Source of the DNA: Echinococcus granulosus
Lineage: Eukaryota; Platyhelminthes; Cestoda; Cyclophyllidea; Taeniidae
DNA: 64,000 nucleotides
Direction: 5' to 3'
NCBI RefSeq assembly: GCF_000524195.1
Contig: NW_020170455.1
Coordinates: 101,432 to 165,431, forward strand
The notes beneath the pieces were generated by a model. The model ran no database searches. It had not been told where the DNA came from and saw only the letters and a list, made by a program, of their open reading frames with translations. This document shows, piece by piece, positions 1 through 11,600 of this stretch (position 1 is the stretch's first letter; every line of letters begins with the position of its first letter). The position numbers were made by a program, and so were the translations under genes.

Positions 1-338
1 ATTCATTTTATTTCCCCTAGCTTAAAAAATGCCTAAATAGAACGTTACCGAGTGGTCATAATTTAGTTTTCTTTTTATTAATAATAACTCCGAAATCCAA
101 AGTCCATGTTAAGGGGTAGAAGCCATTCCTTAATTTTATTTACCCGAAATAGGCGGTCGTAGGAAGAGTGGGGGAATGAAGAGAACTGACAGTAAAATGA
201 CAAATAAGGTATCTGACTTTGCGACTTTAAATAGCCTTTCTATTTGTAGATGCAGCGACTCGACCCAGGCATGTGGAGCGATTGTGGGGAGGGAACTGTA
301 GCAGGACCACCCATGCCCGTTGGCTGGGTACGGGCTCA

Positions 339-438
339 GGGCAGCCAATCAGGACGTCAGAGACGAGCAGTCATACATGGCTAAACGATCAAAACCGGTC
401 CCACATGAGTCGGTGGGAGCTGATTGGCAGTGCTGCCC
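339..438. promoter_or_regulatory. Promoter-like inverted repeat with paired CCAAT boxes
   Basis: GGGCAGCCAATCAG (339-352) and CTGATTGGCAGTGCTGCCC (420-438) are inverted copies, the second with a five-base insertion. Each carries a CCAAT box, facing opposite ways, and GGACGTCAG follows the first (CRE-like). The region is GC-richer than its flanks. No gene start is identified beside it. Confidence 0.35.
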
Positions 439-3400
439 ACCTTAGACGAACCCAGACACAAATGTGGTTATGCACATCTGTTAACGGCTTGAGGAGTTTT
501 TAAGACTGTTTTGCCTGATAAATACGGCATTGAATTGGTTGCGAGCCTTAACTGTATGTATTATAGATGGGCTTTCAGGAGCTGCAACACTTGCTAAATC
601 AAAGAGTGTAATACACAGCTTCAGAAATACCAAAAGAGCATATCATCCTTGGTGTCTAGATCACACCCTTCCCAGAATTTCCATATTAATGACTTACTTT
701 AAACAGTTGGATGCCGTTAGAAAAGTTGGATTTAATCACTGCCGTTTTGATACTAACAATAGGCACTACTGGAAAAAAAGTAAAAGAATCAGACTTCTTT
801 CTTACTCAGTCTAATGGATTAAAAAGGCTGTTTGCATCAGATCAACTCCGGAGTTCTATTTGCTCCTGACGCAAATATTTTGTCCAGTATGATCTTTTAC
901 GTGTTTCAACACACTTTAATTGACTTCAATGGGACAAAAATTAGCTGCAGTATCCCATTTCTCCTCAAATCAAATATTTACAGATTTGAGTTTTAGCTAG
1001 TTTCCAACCGTTAAGCCATTTAGTTATTAAGAAAGCAGGTGTTTGTGAAAGGTGACTAACTTGGCCAGATAAGTAGGTAATTCAAAGCAAATGTCATTGT
1101 TCGCTCTTAAAAGATGGTTCCAAGTGAAACAATGAGTGATTTCTCCTATTAGCACGTTTCGTTTGATAACCACGATGTTGTTATTTCCTGTACCCAATAT
1201 GGACTGACATGTGCGTCAGCCTAATCCGCATGGCATAGAATGTCGCTTGAACCTGCAAGCAAGCGGAGTTTAACTTGGAATCAAGGCTGCAGTAGCCTTG
1301 CCTTTGAGAACTTGCACGGCGCTTGGAGAAGATGTGGAATGCAGCAGCAGCAGAAAGTACCATCCACTTTGAGAGGACGAAGTTCTGGAAGACCTTGTAT
1401 ACTTCTTGACAAGAAGAAGGGAATTACGTGCTACTGTTGACACGAAAAACTGGGATGAATACGACGAAAAACAGGTTTTTCTAATGCTCACCGTGAGAGA
1501 TGGTGACAATTTGTTTGTCCCTACACCGACCAAGGAGGGCGTGGAAGCGGAGCAAATGGGTTCAATATGCATTAACTGCCAGAGAGTGAATTGTCAGCCA
1601 TCTGTAAATTAGACCGGAGAATATAATGGATATAAAGTACACCACATGTGCCTATTTTTTTCCTGATTTGTTTAGTAGTTTTTATTTTATTGCAGAAACA
1701 CATTATTTTTGTTTTGATACTAGGGAAAAGTAGTCGTTGAGATTGGGAAATAGCGTAAATTTTTTGTTTCAACAAGCCAAAGAATTTTGTAAGAAATATT
1801 TGATGCCTCTGGATCTGCCGTTAAATTTTTTAATTATTTTGGAAAAGGCTCAAAAGTAGACCTTAAAGGTTTCAAGAGGACTAAACCTTCCCACCCATCA
1901 ATTTGTTGATGGAACTATGAAACTGCTATAAAATCCTTCAAAGGCAGTTTCTTCCGAGCATTTGGCAAAGTCTCCAACCAACTGCTTTAAGCAAGATGCA
2001 TTGAATTTTCGACAAAAGTAATTATCAAACATATCTTTGGATTTCACTTAAGTATTTGCACCAATTGTCCAACCAATTAGTTAGCGAAATTTTAACGATT
2101 ACTGGGAGATTGCCCTAATTTGGAGAAGAAATCTGCAAAGATTGAACTTTTAGACAAACAGACAGGCCAAGCCCTGCCAGAATGGGACGAAAAGGAGACA
2201 AATGCTGACAACAAAAGATTTTTTCGTTTCACGTTAAATAGAATTAGCACTGCTATTTGCTTAATGTTTCAGGGGGATTGCCTCGTAATTTTTATTGCCA
2301 GTGCGAAATAGCGCCAAAGGCACAGCCTGCTTGTGGCATAAAACGCGGCCTCTCCTTTTCCCCCACGTCTCAAGGGCACGGAAACATTGCCTTGATTAAA
2401 ATATTTGTCTAATTTATGACTTTAAATTAAAAAGTGCATAGTTAGGCTGCTTTTGTCTATTTAACAGCTCCCTTTAGAATCAAGAAAGAAAACTTGTCTC
2501 TTCTTAGTTGCCCGAAATTCACATAAATCAAATAAATCATAAGAGTATTATCAAATTTTGGAACTTTTTCCCAATTTCCTCCTGTTCATTGTTTTAAGAT
2601 TTCACCAAATTGATCTTTAAGCTATTTTTTCAAAAAAATGGTTAGAAAAAGGAAAAAAGGAGAAAACTTGTTTCCTTTGTTACAAGAGAAATCTCGGTGA
2701 TCCCTATGACTGTTTTAACTACCCAATTTACCTGCAATGACAACCCTGTTAGTGGTAGGATCTGTCTTACATTCGTCTTTGTTCCGTGGTCGCATGTCTG
2801 ACTGGCTCCAGTGAGTCTCCGCCTTCCAATGATCCAGAGGTTTATCATATCCTCTACTGGGATCGCAGAAGGAGGTCAGTTACCAGTGCTGAGAAACCTC
2901 ATTGCTTACCGATAAAGCGATGCTTTTATAAAAGCTAATATGAGCATCTTTCATTTGTTTGATCGTTATTAAATCAGGTTGCCCATGGACTGAGCTGGTG
3001 CAACCATTTCTATAAACTGAGTGTCCCAAAACTTTCAAAACAAAGCAAAGAGTAGAGCGAATCCCCATTTTTCATAATTATGAGTGGGATGAATTTTGGT
3101 TAAAGATACCATTGTTCCTTCTAGCTTTTAAAAGATATTTTAAGTAATTTATAAGAAAGAAGTAGCATATGTTATGCATTTTTGTTCCATTTAATGGGGA
3201 ATTTCTAACCGAAATATGCTCGATGCTCATAATGCTCGTGAGATTTTCGGTAAGGCCAACTGTAATGACTTGACAATGCTTCTGCAGACGTAAAATACGA
3301 CATTATTAGTGAATTACAGAGCGTAAATGTGCTTCATCCAACTCAGACACTCAATCTGTGTCCTCCGTTTTGTTGCAGATATTTCAAACCCACATAAAAT

Positions 3401-5290
3401 GACTAGCATACCTGAGGGGAATTAAATATGTTTGCTTTTCTTGCTGGAATACACTCAATTTCACGAAAAAAAATTTGTAGATTATTTGGGAAAGGTGCTA
3501 TTCATTGTGGCAGTTCGTACCATCCAGATTAGGGTGATGGTGAATCACTGAGAAGTGGATGCGTGACTTTCTCCACAAACCAAATGCCACAAAGAATGGC
3601 GTGCCGCTATTGCCTAAATTTGTCCAAGAATGACGTACAGAAAAAGTTGCGGTATTCCATTTTGTTATTCTTTCTTGGGAATCCCCTATTTTGGAGGCAA
3701 TGGAGTTAAGTCTAATCGAAGTACTGTAATTACTAAGCGTATTCCCGAAAAAGCCTTTATCATTGCTTTTCGTTCTGGAGTTAGTAGGTTATTTTCTTTC
3801 CGTTAAAGGAGATCCTGTAAAAGCTAAACAGAATATGTACAGCACTTGCAAAATGTTCAAAAGTTACGCAAATAGAATTTCGCAAACATAGAAGAAGATT
3901 GAATGCGGACGGCCTGAACAAACTCATTGAGCCCTATTTTTGGCATCCTAAAATCTTATATCTTCGAAGGCATCTGTCATCATCTCAGTGCCGTGGTGCA
4001 CTGTTTCTGCCATTTCGGATGGCATTCTACCAGCTCTTCTTGACTTGCAATGCAGTAACAAACAATTTCGAAGTGAGAACAAGGTAGCAATTCCAAATGG
4101 ATGGGATATGCAAACCCTGAAAACCCATTTCTTGACATCTGACATCCGAAATGTCCTTATTGAACGGTGAAAATCCCATAGAACTAAAGGAAGTCAAAAC
4201 CCTACCTCATCAGAGATCGAAACGTTGGACCACCGCTCCTGTTTTAAAATAGAGCGCCTCCTTAAAACTTCAGAATTTTTCTACTATATCACCGCCTATT
4301 TGGGACCCAGTAGAGACAACCATTTGCAAAAAATTATTAGGCGAAACCTTGAATTTCGCTAACTTTATCTGATAATTTGCTGGACAGGAAGAGAATTCAA
4401 TTACACAGGAAATGAGATTCGGGCGGGATGTGTTAACTACTTCTTTTATTAGCCAAAATGTACATTTAGAAGGAGATGAGAAATAGTGGATTTGAGCATG
4501 TAAAATCTCCATTTAGCCTGTCTCAATAACCACTTCCATAAATCAACAAAAATAATGAATTAAGTTTGAAATTTATAAAATACATCAAACCTTACTTTGT
4601 TCTAAAAAAATAAACACATCCCAAGTAGAAACTCGTTTTCATTAAGGAAGTAGATATTAACTTGGACTTGCGATAAGCCACTTCAGAATACCCCCATGGC
4701 TTATTAATGGCATAAACATGGGAAAGTTGGATAAAAGGGCAGCAACTTGATCCTCATTTTTCTTTGCGGGGCCGATTGAGGCACTCCGCTCAGTAATCTT
4801 CCTGTCTGGTACTTTAAACTGCAAAGAGGTTGAAAAGTGAGATGATAAATTGCCTCATCATTGGCCACCATGGAGGACTTCACTTTGACAAGTTGCAAAT
4901 GTCAGTTTAAAAGAATCAGCAGTTTTCTGTTGTGAGCGCCCATGCCGACTGACCATGCCACAGTCTATGTAACAATAAATATCCAACCTATGTAATCCCG
5001 AGCGTATCCCTCTTGAACTGCAACGCCTCGAAACATCGAGACAAACCAAAATCGAAAGATGGTCTATGAATGGCAGAGACACTTGTTGTCAAAAATGAGG
5101 GGGCAAGAGGGAAGGAAACTGCATGGATGGAATAGCCTGCATTGTCATATATACTATAATCTTTTAATTGTTTATTTGGCTGTCGGTTTTGGCAACTGAT
5201 AACTTAAAAGCACCGCCATTGTAAGCCCATCGGGCGGTCTGGCCCCCGAGCTGTAGCTCCTTCACCGTTGGGTATATTGACAACACACTC

Positions 5291-5343
5291 TTCCCAAGTA
5301 TTGTGTCTTCTTTCCTCTTCAAGCGAGTCTCGGAGCGTCACAC
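5291..5343. repeat. Dispersed repeat relic, copy near 5.3 kb
   Basis: Aligns without gaps to 25061-25113 in the same orientation, with 40 of 53 positions identical by eye (shared core GTATYGTKTCTTCTTTC.TCTTC). Flanks are not clearly alignable. Likely a decayed mobile-element fragment of unknown class. Confidence 0.45.
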
Positions 5344-6685
5344 ATGCGTTTGAGCTGGAATCCATTCAATAGAATTTGTATAATCCAAGGCTAATCACCA
5401 ATGAATTTGCGAATTTGCTACGAAAAGGTCTCGTTTTATATCTAATTCAAGATGACTATCTCTCATCACCTTGAATGTTGATGCAAAAGCTAATACTATG
5501 TAATTATTTTAATCAAGGAATGGGGGAAAATAAACTTTCATTTGTGAATTCAACCACTAAGCCTACGCCAAATCCATGTCTGTGGAAAGTGGAATGCCTT
5601 TGCAACTTTTAAATAACCTAAATGCATCAGATTGTGGGCGGCTCTTCGTTAAATTTTATCTTTTTTTCCTAAATTATAAGTACAAATTAACGGTATAATT
5701 CGCCGTAATCAATGGGAGATTCAAAAGCCTTACTTGTTATTTTACTGACAATTTAAACCTATGTTTTAAATCCTTCCCTATTTATATAATTCTATGAAAT
5801 TATGCTTTTCTTATGCTCGAGAATAAATCTGTGTTGACCGCGCGATCGAGAAGTTGGAAAATGTTCTCTAGTGTCATAAAGGCATCAAGAGGAACGATGC
5901 AACGGACATCATATAGGGTCCAAATTCTTCCTTGAAGTCTTTCTGGGTTCTGCTCAGCTAGCAGAGAGGTGGAGGCGGTATCACCCGTCCCCAGTATGAA
6001 TGAAGGAGGGAATAAGAATGTGGCACTAAGTTAAGGGGACGTGTTAGAACATTTCACCGGCTGGCTGGTATGGGTGAAATACCCCCAACGATGCTGCCAA
6101 ATCAATGACAAAAGAGGACGTGTAAATGGAGTAATCCCCAAAACAATCTGGGAAATTCCTTTTGGAACGCTTTTTGGAGATTGGAACTGAATAATGGAAA
6201 AAAGGTAAAACTGTCCTTTATAGATGGTTGTGGGATAGCAGAAATAGTATAGAGTCACCCAGGCAAATGCCCACTCGGTTCCATCAGGATCTATTCGTTG
6301 AGTACTGCCTTGAAGGGTGTCAAAAATGAGTGATCTCTGTAATGCAATTTCCGTAGCCCATCGATGTTACAGCCTCCCGTGTGATTTTAGTGCAGCCATT
6401 CTGTATGGCAGTGAAGCTCTGCGTCTGGAAGTGCTAAGGTCGGTATCTACATTATTCAGGATTGATACATCACAGCTGCCCATTCGATGTTAAAATATCT
6501 TTTAGTCTTTCAGTTTTTTCTTCAGAAATGCATATAGTTGTTATAACTAGCACAAACTGCGTCGCTTTTGGTTCCATAAGTGCTGCTTTCTACAAGCAAG
6601 ACTGATCTCATTACTAAATTCCTTTCTGTTGTCATTTGAGGTTACAAAAGCAATTTAACAGTGAATATTGTTGATTTAATCATCA

Positions 6686-6994
6686 TTACATTCTGTCACT
6701 CCCCCCCCCCCCCCAACAAGAAGAATTTGCTGCATATTCCACTTTCATTGCACCGTTTCCCAGCATATTCACAATACCTCCATCTAGACCGTTTTGTATT
6801 TGACTGAATAATGCCAAGTGAAGGCGACGATCATCATCGGGATATCCGTTGTCAAAAGCGTACGTGGTATAATCTCCCTTTCTTCCTACCTTCCTTACTA
6901 TAGTGCAAATCTTTGCGAAGGTAGGTTTTGCGGGAAAGTTCTTTGTATTGTAAGAAGAAGAAGAAGACTTTCTTCCGACTGATCCGGTGGCCAT
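6686..6994 (-). CDS. Candidate single-exon ORF, 102 residues, unknown
   Basis: ATG in good context (AAAATTATGG), 102 residues, beginning MATGSVGRKSSSSS and ending in a GGGG run encoded by a 14-base poly-C tract (plus strand). It contains KICTIVRKVGRKGDYTTYAF and an acidic-basic PDDDRR. It lies just past the EVA-1 3' end on the same strand. No family recognised; the overlapping frames are also open because of purine-rich tracts, which weakens the case. Confidence 0.25.
   Translation of the reverse strand: MATGSVGRKSSSSSYNTKNFPAKPTFAKICTIVRKVGRKGDYTTYAFDNGYPDDDRRLHLALFSQIQNGLDGGIVNMLGNGAMKVEYAANSSCWGGGGSDRM
6701..6714. repeat. Poly-C homopolymer
   Basis: Fourteen consecutive C on the plus strand, within the candidate ORF at 6686-6994. 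Prone to length errors in sequencing and to slippage. Confidence 0.95.
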
Positions 6995-7294
6995 AATTTT
7001 TTTTCCCAAGAAGAGGTCTTGCTTGTACACATTCGAGTTGCATCGCAGCCGTGGCTGCTCGCCTGCAGTCTACCACGCACACAAGGTAAGCAGCGTGAGG
7101 CGTGCATAAAGCCCTGTGTGGGCTAGCAGCGTCGAGAATTCACAATGACACGTTTGTCAACTTAACGTGACAACACAGGAGCCCCTTCCCTCTTCACAAG
7201 TCAATCAGTACGCAACCAGCCCAAAATGTACTCGTGTTTCCATGAGGTGAGACGAAAAGCAAATCGGAATCCGTTTTTTTCAAAAGCTTTTTCA

Positions 7295-7300
7295 TTTATT
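7295..7300 (-). terminator. Candidate poly(A) signal AATAAA for EVA-1
   Basis: TTTATT on the plus strand reads AATAAA on the minus strand, about 810 bases after the EVA-1 stop. It is the first consensus hexamer I found downstream; a 3' UTR of that length is plausible. An unused chance match is possible. Confidence 0.35.
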
Positions 7301-8108
7301 CAGGAAATAATTAAACGTTTTAAACAGGTCAGCCTCCAATAACATCTGTTTTTCCTGCTTCAATAAACAGGGGACTTCTTTGAAGGGTTAACCATCAACA
7401 TAATTAAGCTGTTAACACCATTTTTGAGTGGCGCATTCTTCTACCGCCCAATGCACCATTCTCGACCGCTTCACAAGTTACACAGGAAGCTTCTGCTCAT
7501 TTGAAACCGAAATGTAATTTGTAAAACCGACAAATCTAAACCGCATTTGACCCAAGAGGTGCTTTACAGCAAGAGAATTCAAAGCAGCAGGGAAACAGGA
7601 CTCAACTGGTAGAGATGCCGGCACCGATAGATTGGCGCGTTTGAACAGCCCCTTGGAGGTACAAGAAGTCGGTACAGGGAGCCGTACCAAGATCAATGGT
7701 AACACTTTCGGTCAACTGACAATTTTACAAGTACTTGTTTACTGTAAAAAATTAAAATATCCCTCTATTATAGTTCTTAAGTTGAAACATTTTGAAACAG
7801 GTGGTTTTTTCGAAATGCTATATCTCTGAAGCTCATCTGGATCAGTACAGCATACTTTGACACAGAAGCCCTTCAGCAAAATCCGATTTCAAACAAAAGA
7901 TATCAGGAAAAAAAGAAATTACATACTTTTTTATCTTCTCAAATGCATGTTTTAAGTGGGGAGGGAACAAGGAAGAGGAAAGGAAGGGAGGGAGGGAGAG
8001 ACCAACTCTTATGACCCGTAACTGTGACGCTGGAAAGGGGTGATTTCTGTGGGTAGGAGGATGGGGGATGTGGAGTTTATAATGGAGGAGAGGCAGCGTC
8101 AAGGTTAA

Positions 8109-8699
8109 TTAATGGTCACCGAACTGCCCATCCTGCCACGTCCAGCTCTGATTTCCCTCGTAGGACTTCTCTAGCCTTCGAAGCTCTGCCATTCGTGGAG
8201 GTACCGCGTCCATGAGCAGTTCTGAAGATGATGGGCGATTTTTGAAGCTCTCGGGTGGTTCGATTAGACTCTCGAAAGACGCAGAAACGATGGCTTGAGG
8301 GTCTTCTGGCTCCTTTGCCACCAAAAGATGATTGGAAGCATCTACAGATGTAACTGGACTCTCATCATATCCTACCCATAGCTGCTGCTGTGACCGCTCC
8401 ACATGAAGTTGATTCTGCCGCCGAGGGCTCCTTGGAGAGATGTAGACAGCCCCGGAGGATGGATAAAGGGGTTGAAAGGAAGAGAGATGACTGCTAGCTT
8501 GACCGGAGAAACGATCACTTTCCGTAGAGACGCTGGAGTTTACCGCCGGTGAGCACACTCTCGGAGCCACCGAGAAGCTTTCCGTTGGGGCGCGATTATG
8601 CGGGACTGAGAAGGGGAGAAGGTGATTGGCTGAGCGGTTCATGGTGGTGGTGCTGCTCTGGTGGCTGTACACAAGTCCGCTGTTTTGCGAGCTGGACAC
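8109..8699 (-). CDS. eva-1: EVA-1 exon 10: distal cytoplasmic tail and stop
   Basis: Acceptor CACTTACGCAG directly before GTGTCCAGC; phase 0 from exon 9. Encodes residues 525-720 and TAA (8111-8109). Ser-rich and low in hydrophobics until the last 30 residues, where MAELRRLEKSYEG and GQFGDH recall the conserved C-terminal region of EVA1 proteins. Candidate Tyr and Ser-Pro sites (SPRSPRR) make a signalling tail plausible, by inference. Confidence 0.85.
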   Translation of the reverse strand: MSSSQNSGLVYSHQSSTTTMNRSANHLLPFSVPHNRAPTESFSVAPRVCSPAVNSSVSTESDRFSGQASSHLSSFQPLYPSSGAVYISPRSPRRQNQLHVERSQQQLWVGYDESPVTSVDASNHLLVAKEPEDPQAIVSASFESLIEPPESFKNRPSSSELLMDAVPPRMAELRRLEKSYEGNQSWTWQDGQFGDH

Positions 8700-11600
8700 C
8701 TGCGTAAGTGACATTCAACATATTATGTTATTCAACTCAACTCTTCCTTAACTCTGGCACTGAAACCATTGTCTGCTACATAGATAATGATTCATTTGTA
8801 CTCTTTATTGACAAAATTCTTTAAACAAAATGTTGCCTGAACGACGACAATCTATAAGGCTCTTTTTTGAGCTAACTCAAATTTACTTGGCCTATTTGTT
8901 CGCTTGATTCGAACATTTTAGACTGCTGCGTTCTGGAGTAAGCCTACCCATAATTCTTTTGTAACTCCAACGAATAATACTAAGGCAAATTTGGACAAAG
9001 TTTATTTGAGATATGTGTATTTGTTTCATCATACTGTTTTGCATTATTTTCAAGCAAAAATATAGGTGCCAATTTACATTCCAGCCCAATGGCTTTCATT
9101 TCTCGCCTTTATAGCCCTCTAAGTTATACAAGAACCAGTACTAGAATGCATTCAGCACCCTTATACCACAGCAGCTTCTAAACCAGTCACACTAGTCGAC
9201 CACGTGTAGCACTGAGCTTTCATAATGTGAAAATCACTGCTGTGACGATACTACAGCACTCACAGGAAGCTGCACATATCCATGTGATCCCGAATCCCTT
9301 CCAAGAGGTGGAAATGCAATCCCCGGCACCTCCTCATTGAAATAATTGCTTCCGGGTGGCACCGGCTGCAGTCCAGCCGGCCAACAAGCCTCCGTCGCAA
9401 ACATGCCATGTGGCAGGTAAGTGGAAGCAATTGCACCACCAGCACCACTGTCGCTGCTCTGTTGGTAGCCGTAGCTGTTTGCACTGCTTCCCTGTTGTGT
9501 CAGAGAGGGTGCAGATTGGTGTTGCTGCTGCTGCTGCTGTATCTGTTGTCGTTGCTGTACTTTATCAGCTTCTGAAAAGGTTGTCTCTGTATTGGCCTGG
9601 TCGGAAAGGGCTTTTCGACGGGCGTACGCGGCTCTCTGACGACGGGTTCGAAAACCGAAGGCGATGAGAAGGAGGATGAGGAGGATGAGAACTGCCAGAC
9701 CGACCAGGACACCCAGCACCAGGGGGAACATGGAGATGTTGTTAGGCAGAAGTTTAACTGGCGCTGGAAGATCTGGGTAAGTGAAGCGAGTATTAGGATC
9801 GTGTTTACCAATGTGAAATAAGTAGGCGACATTATTTACCGGTGGGAACCGCCGTCTTCGGAAGTAGGGTTTCCTCCATAAATGCGGAGTAAGCGGCTCT
9901 GTCAAACTCGTTGTGGGATGGATTTAGGAAAGCGCCTGGATCTCTTTGTTCTTGCTGGTAGGGCAAAAGCACTGGGCCACGAACTGGGTGGACTGAGTTT
10001 TGCTCCCGGCGATTCTTTTTTTGATAGGCTATTTGAAAGGAATACAAAAAATGCAGATTCATTGTTTTGGGAACTTAGCAGACTAAATCACCAATATCGT
10101 GGAGTTGAGCTTTTATGAAGCCAATACAATTGGAGCAAATCCTATCAAAATATTTTACAGATGTTGGGTAAGGTTATCTTTGTCATCCTATCGCCAAATT
10201 GTAACACATAAATAAACTTCAAGAAACATTAAAGTCTTTAGCGATCCAAAATTACCGGGTTCCCTCATTGTCCAGAATGGACCTATGATCAGTGCAAATG
10301 ATTGTCAAACTCCTGAGGACCTTTAAATTTTTTAAAGTAAAAGTGGGCTTCCTCACGCATTCTCTTGTCTACTTTCGGGATCAAAAACTACTAGCATTTA
10401 TTTGTTCAGCTCTTCCGGTGTGTTGCGGCTCAGTTGTCAACTTTAAAGCGTTTGTCGAGAAGATTGCCATCCGCCATGATCACTGTATTTTTATTTCTCA
10501 ACACCATCTATTAAGTTTGCACATTTTTAAACACAAATAAGATAACTGCAGAGGGCTTTTCATGGTGCTTTATTCATTGAAACAGAACATTTTGTCCCCA
10601 GAATCAGCCGCCTTGACCCTAGCCATCTCTAGTTTTATTCCAGTTCTATTTTGGATCTATCCATTGCAAATGCAATCCCCTGATGCCAAAGGAATTTGTT
10701 GGTCACAATTCAAAGAAATACCGACATGGCAATGCGAAGAAGACAATAGATTTGGGTCAGTAATCCTTTCTGTCTCAGAATGAAATAACAGGGTCCACCC
10801 ACGGTAACAGAACTTCCTTCCAGCTAATTCACAAGTCTTGACTGTTCCTGATAGAGGATTTTACCTTGCACTCTTCTCATTTGTGTTATTTTAAGCAAAT
10901 CTCAACCACAATTGCTTGGGCTTTAGCAGGGAATTCTCAGTAGCCAATTTCTTTTGAAGTTCACCACACAAAGGCCAAACACATCCTCCGCAAATGAACT
11001 GGTGCGCGTCTTATAGGTGTGGGATCGGCAGCGAGTAGACGGCGCGGGGGATAACTAATGGTACATTTGTCCACCTAGCATTGTAATACATCCGAGTCCT
11101 TGAAGCGCATCAGCATTTCCTAATGTGTGACATGAAGCGCTTGTAACTTTAGTTCACAAGACTTTGTTGACGTGGGTGTAAGCCAAATTCCTCATCATCC
11201 CAGCCGAAGACTGACACACTAAACTTGAATCAGTGACGAGATTAATTTGGTTCCAGAGTAGACAGATTTAAACCACGTCCATTACCTTCAACCAACATGT
11301 CATGGTACGCGGATCAAAATGTCAGGATTACAACAAAGTGCCGTATCGGTAGACCGGTTCATATTTATCCCTTATAAAACACGCAAAAACGCATTCTAGA
11401 CGGCTCTTCGAGATACACAAGTCATTGTAGCGACCTATATCAAACAGTAGAACTTGACCAATAATCACTTTGGAAGATCACGCAAAGTGATTTTTATCAA
11501 ACAAAAGTCCTAAGTACAAATTAGCAAAGACATTTGTAAAATTCATCCACGCAAGACTGCTTTCAAAATCTACCTTAGAAGTCCAATTTGCCGCACAATT

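Larger units (their letters stand above)
1..6685. other. No recognised gene; scattered short open stretches
   Basis: AT-rich sequence with no convincing gene. Two plus-strand stretches read somewhat like coding sequence, 1406-1612 (KNWDEYDEKQVFLMLTVRDG) and 2120-2230 (IELLDKQTGQALPEWDEKE), but neither has a good acceptor in phase, so they are not called. A CCAAT/CRE-like inverted repeat lies at 339-438 and a dispersed-repeat fragment at 5291-5343. Confidence 0.5.

Noticed and set aside
9356..9667. Plus-strand frame rich in Ala and Val
   Set aside because: Antisense shadow of the Q-rich EVA-1 exon 9 on the minus strand.
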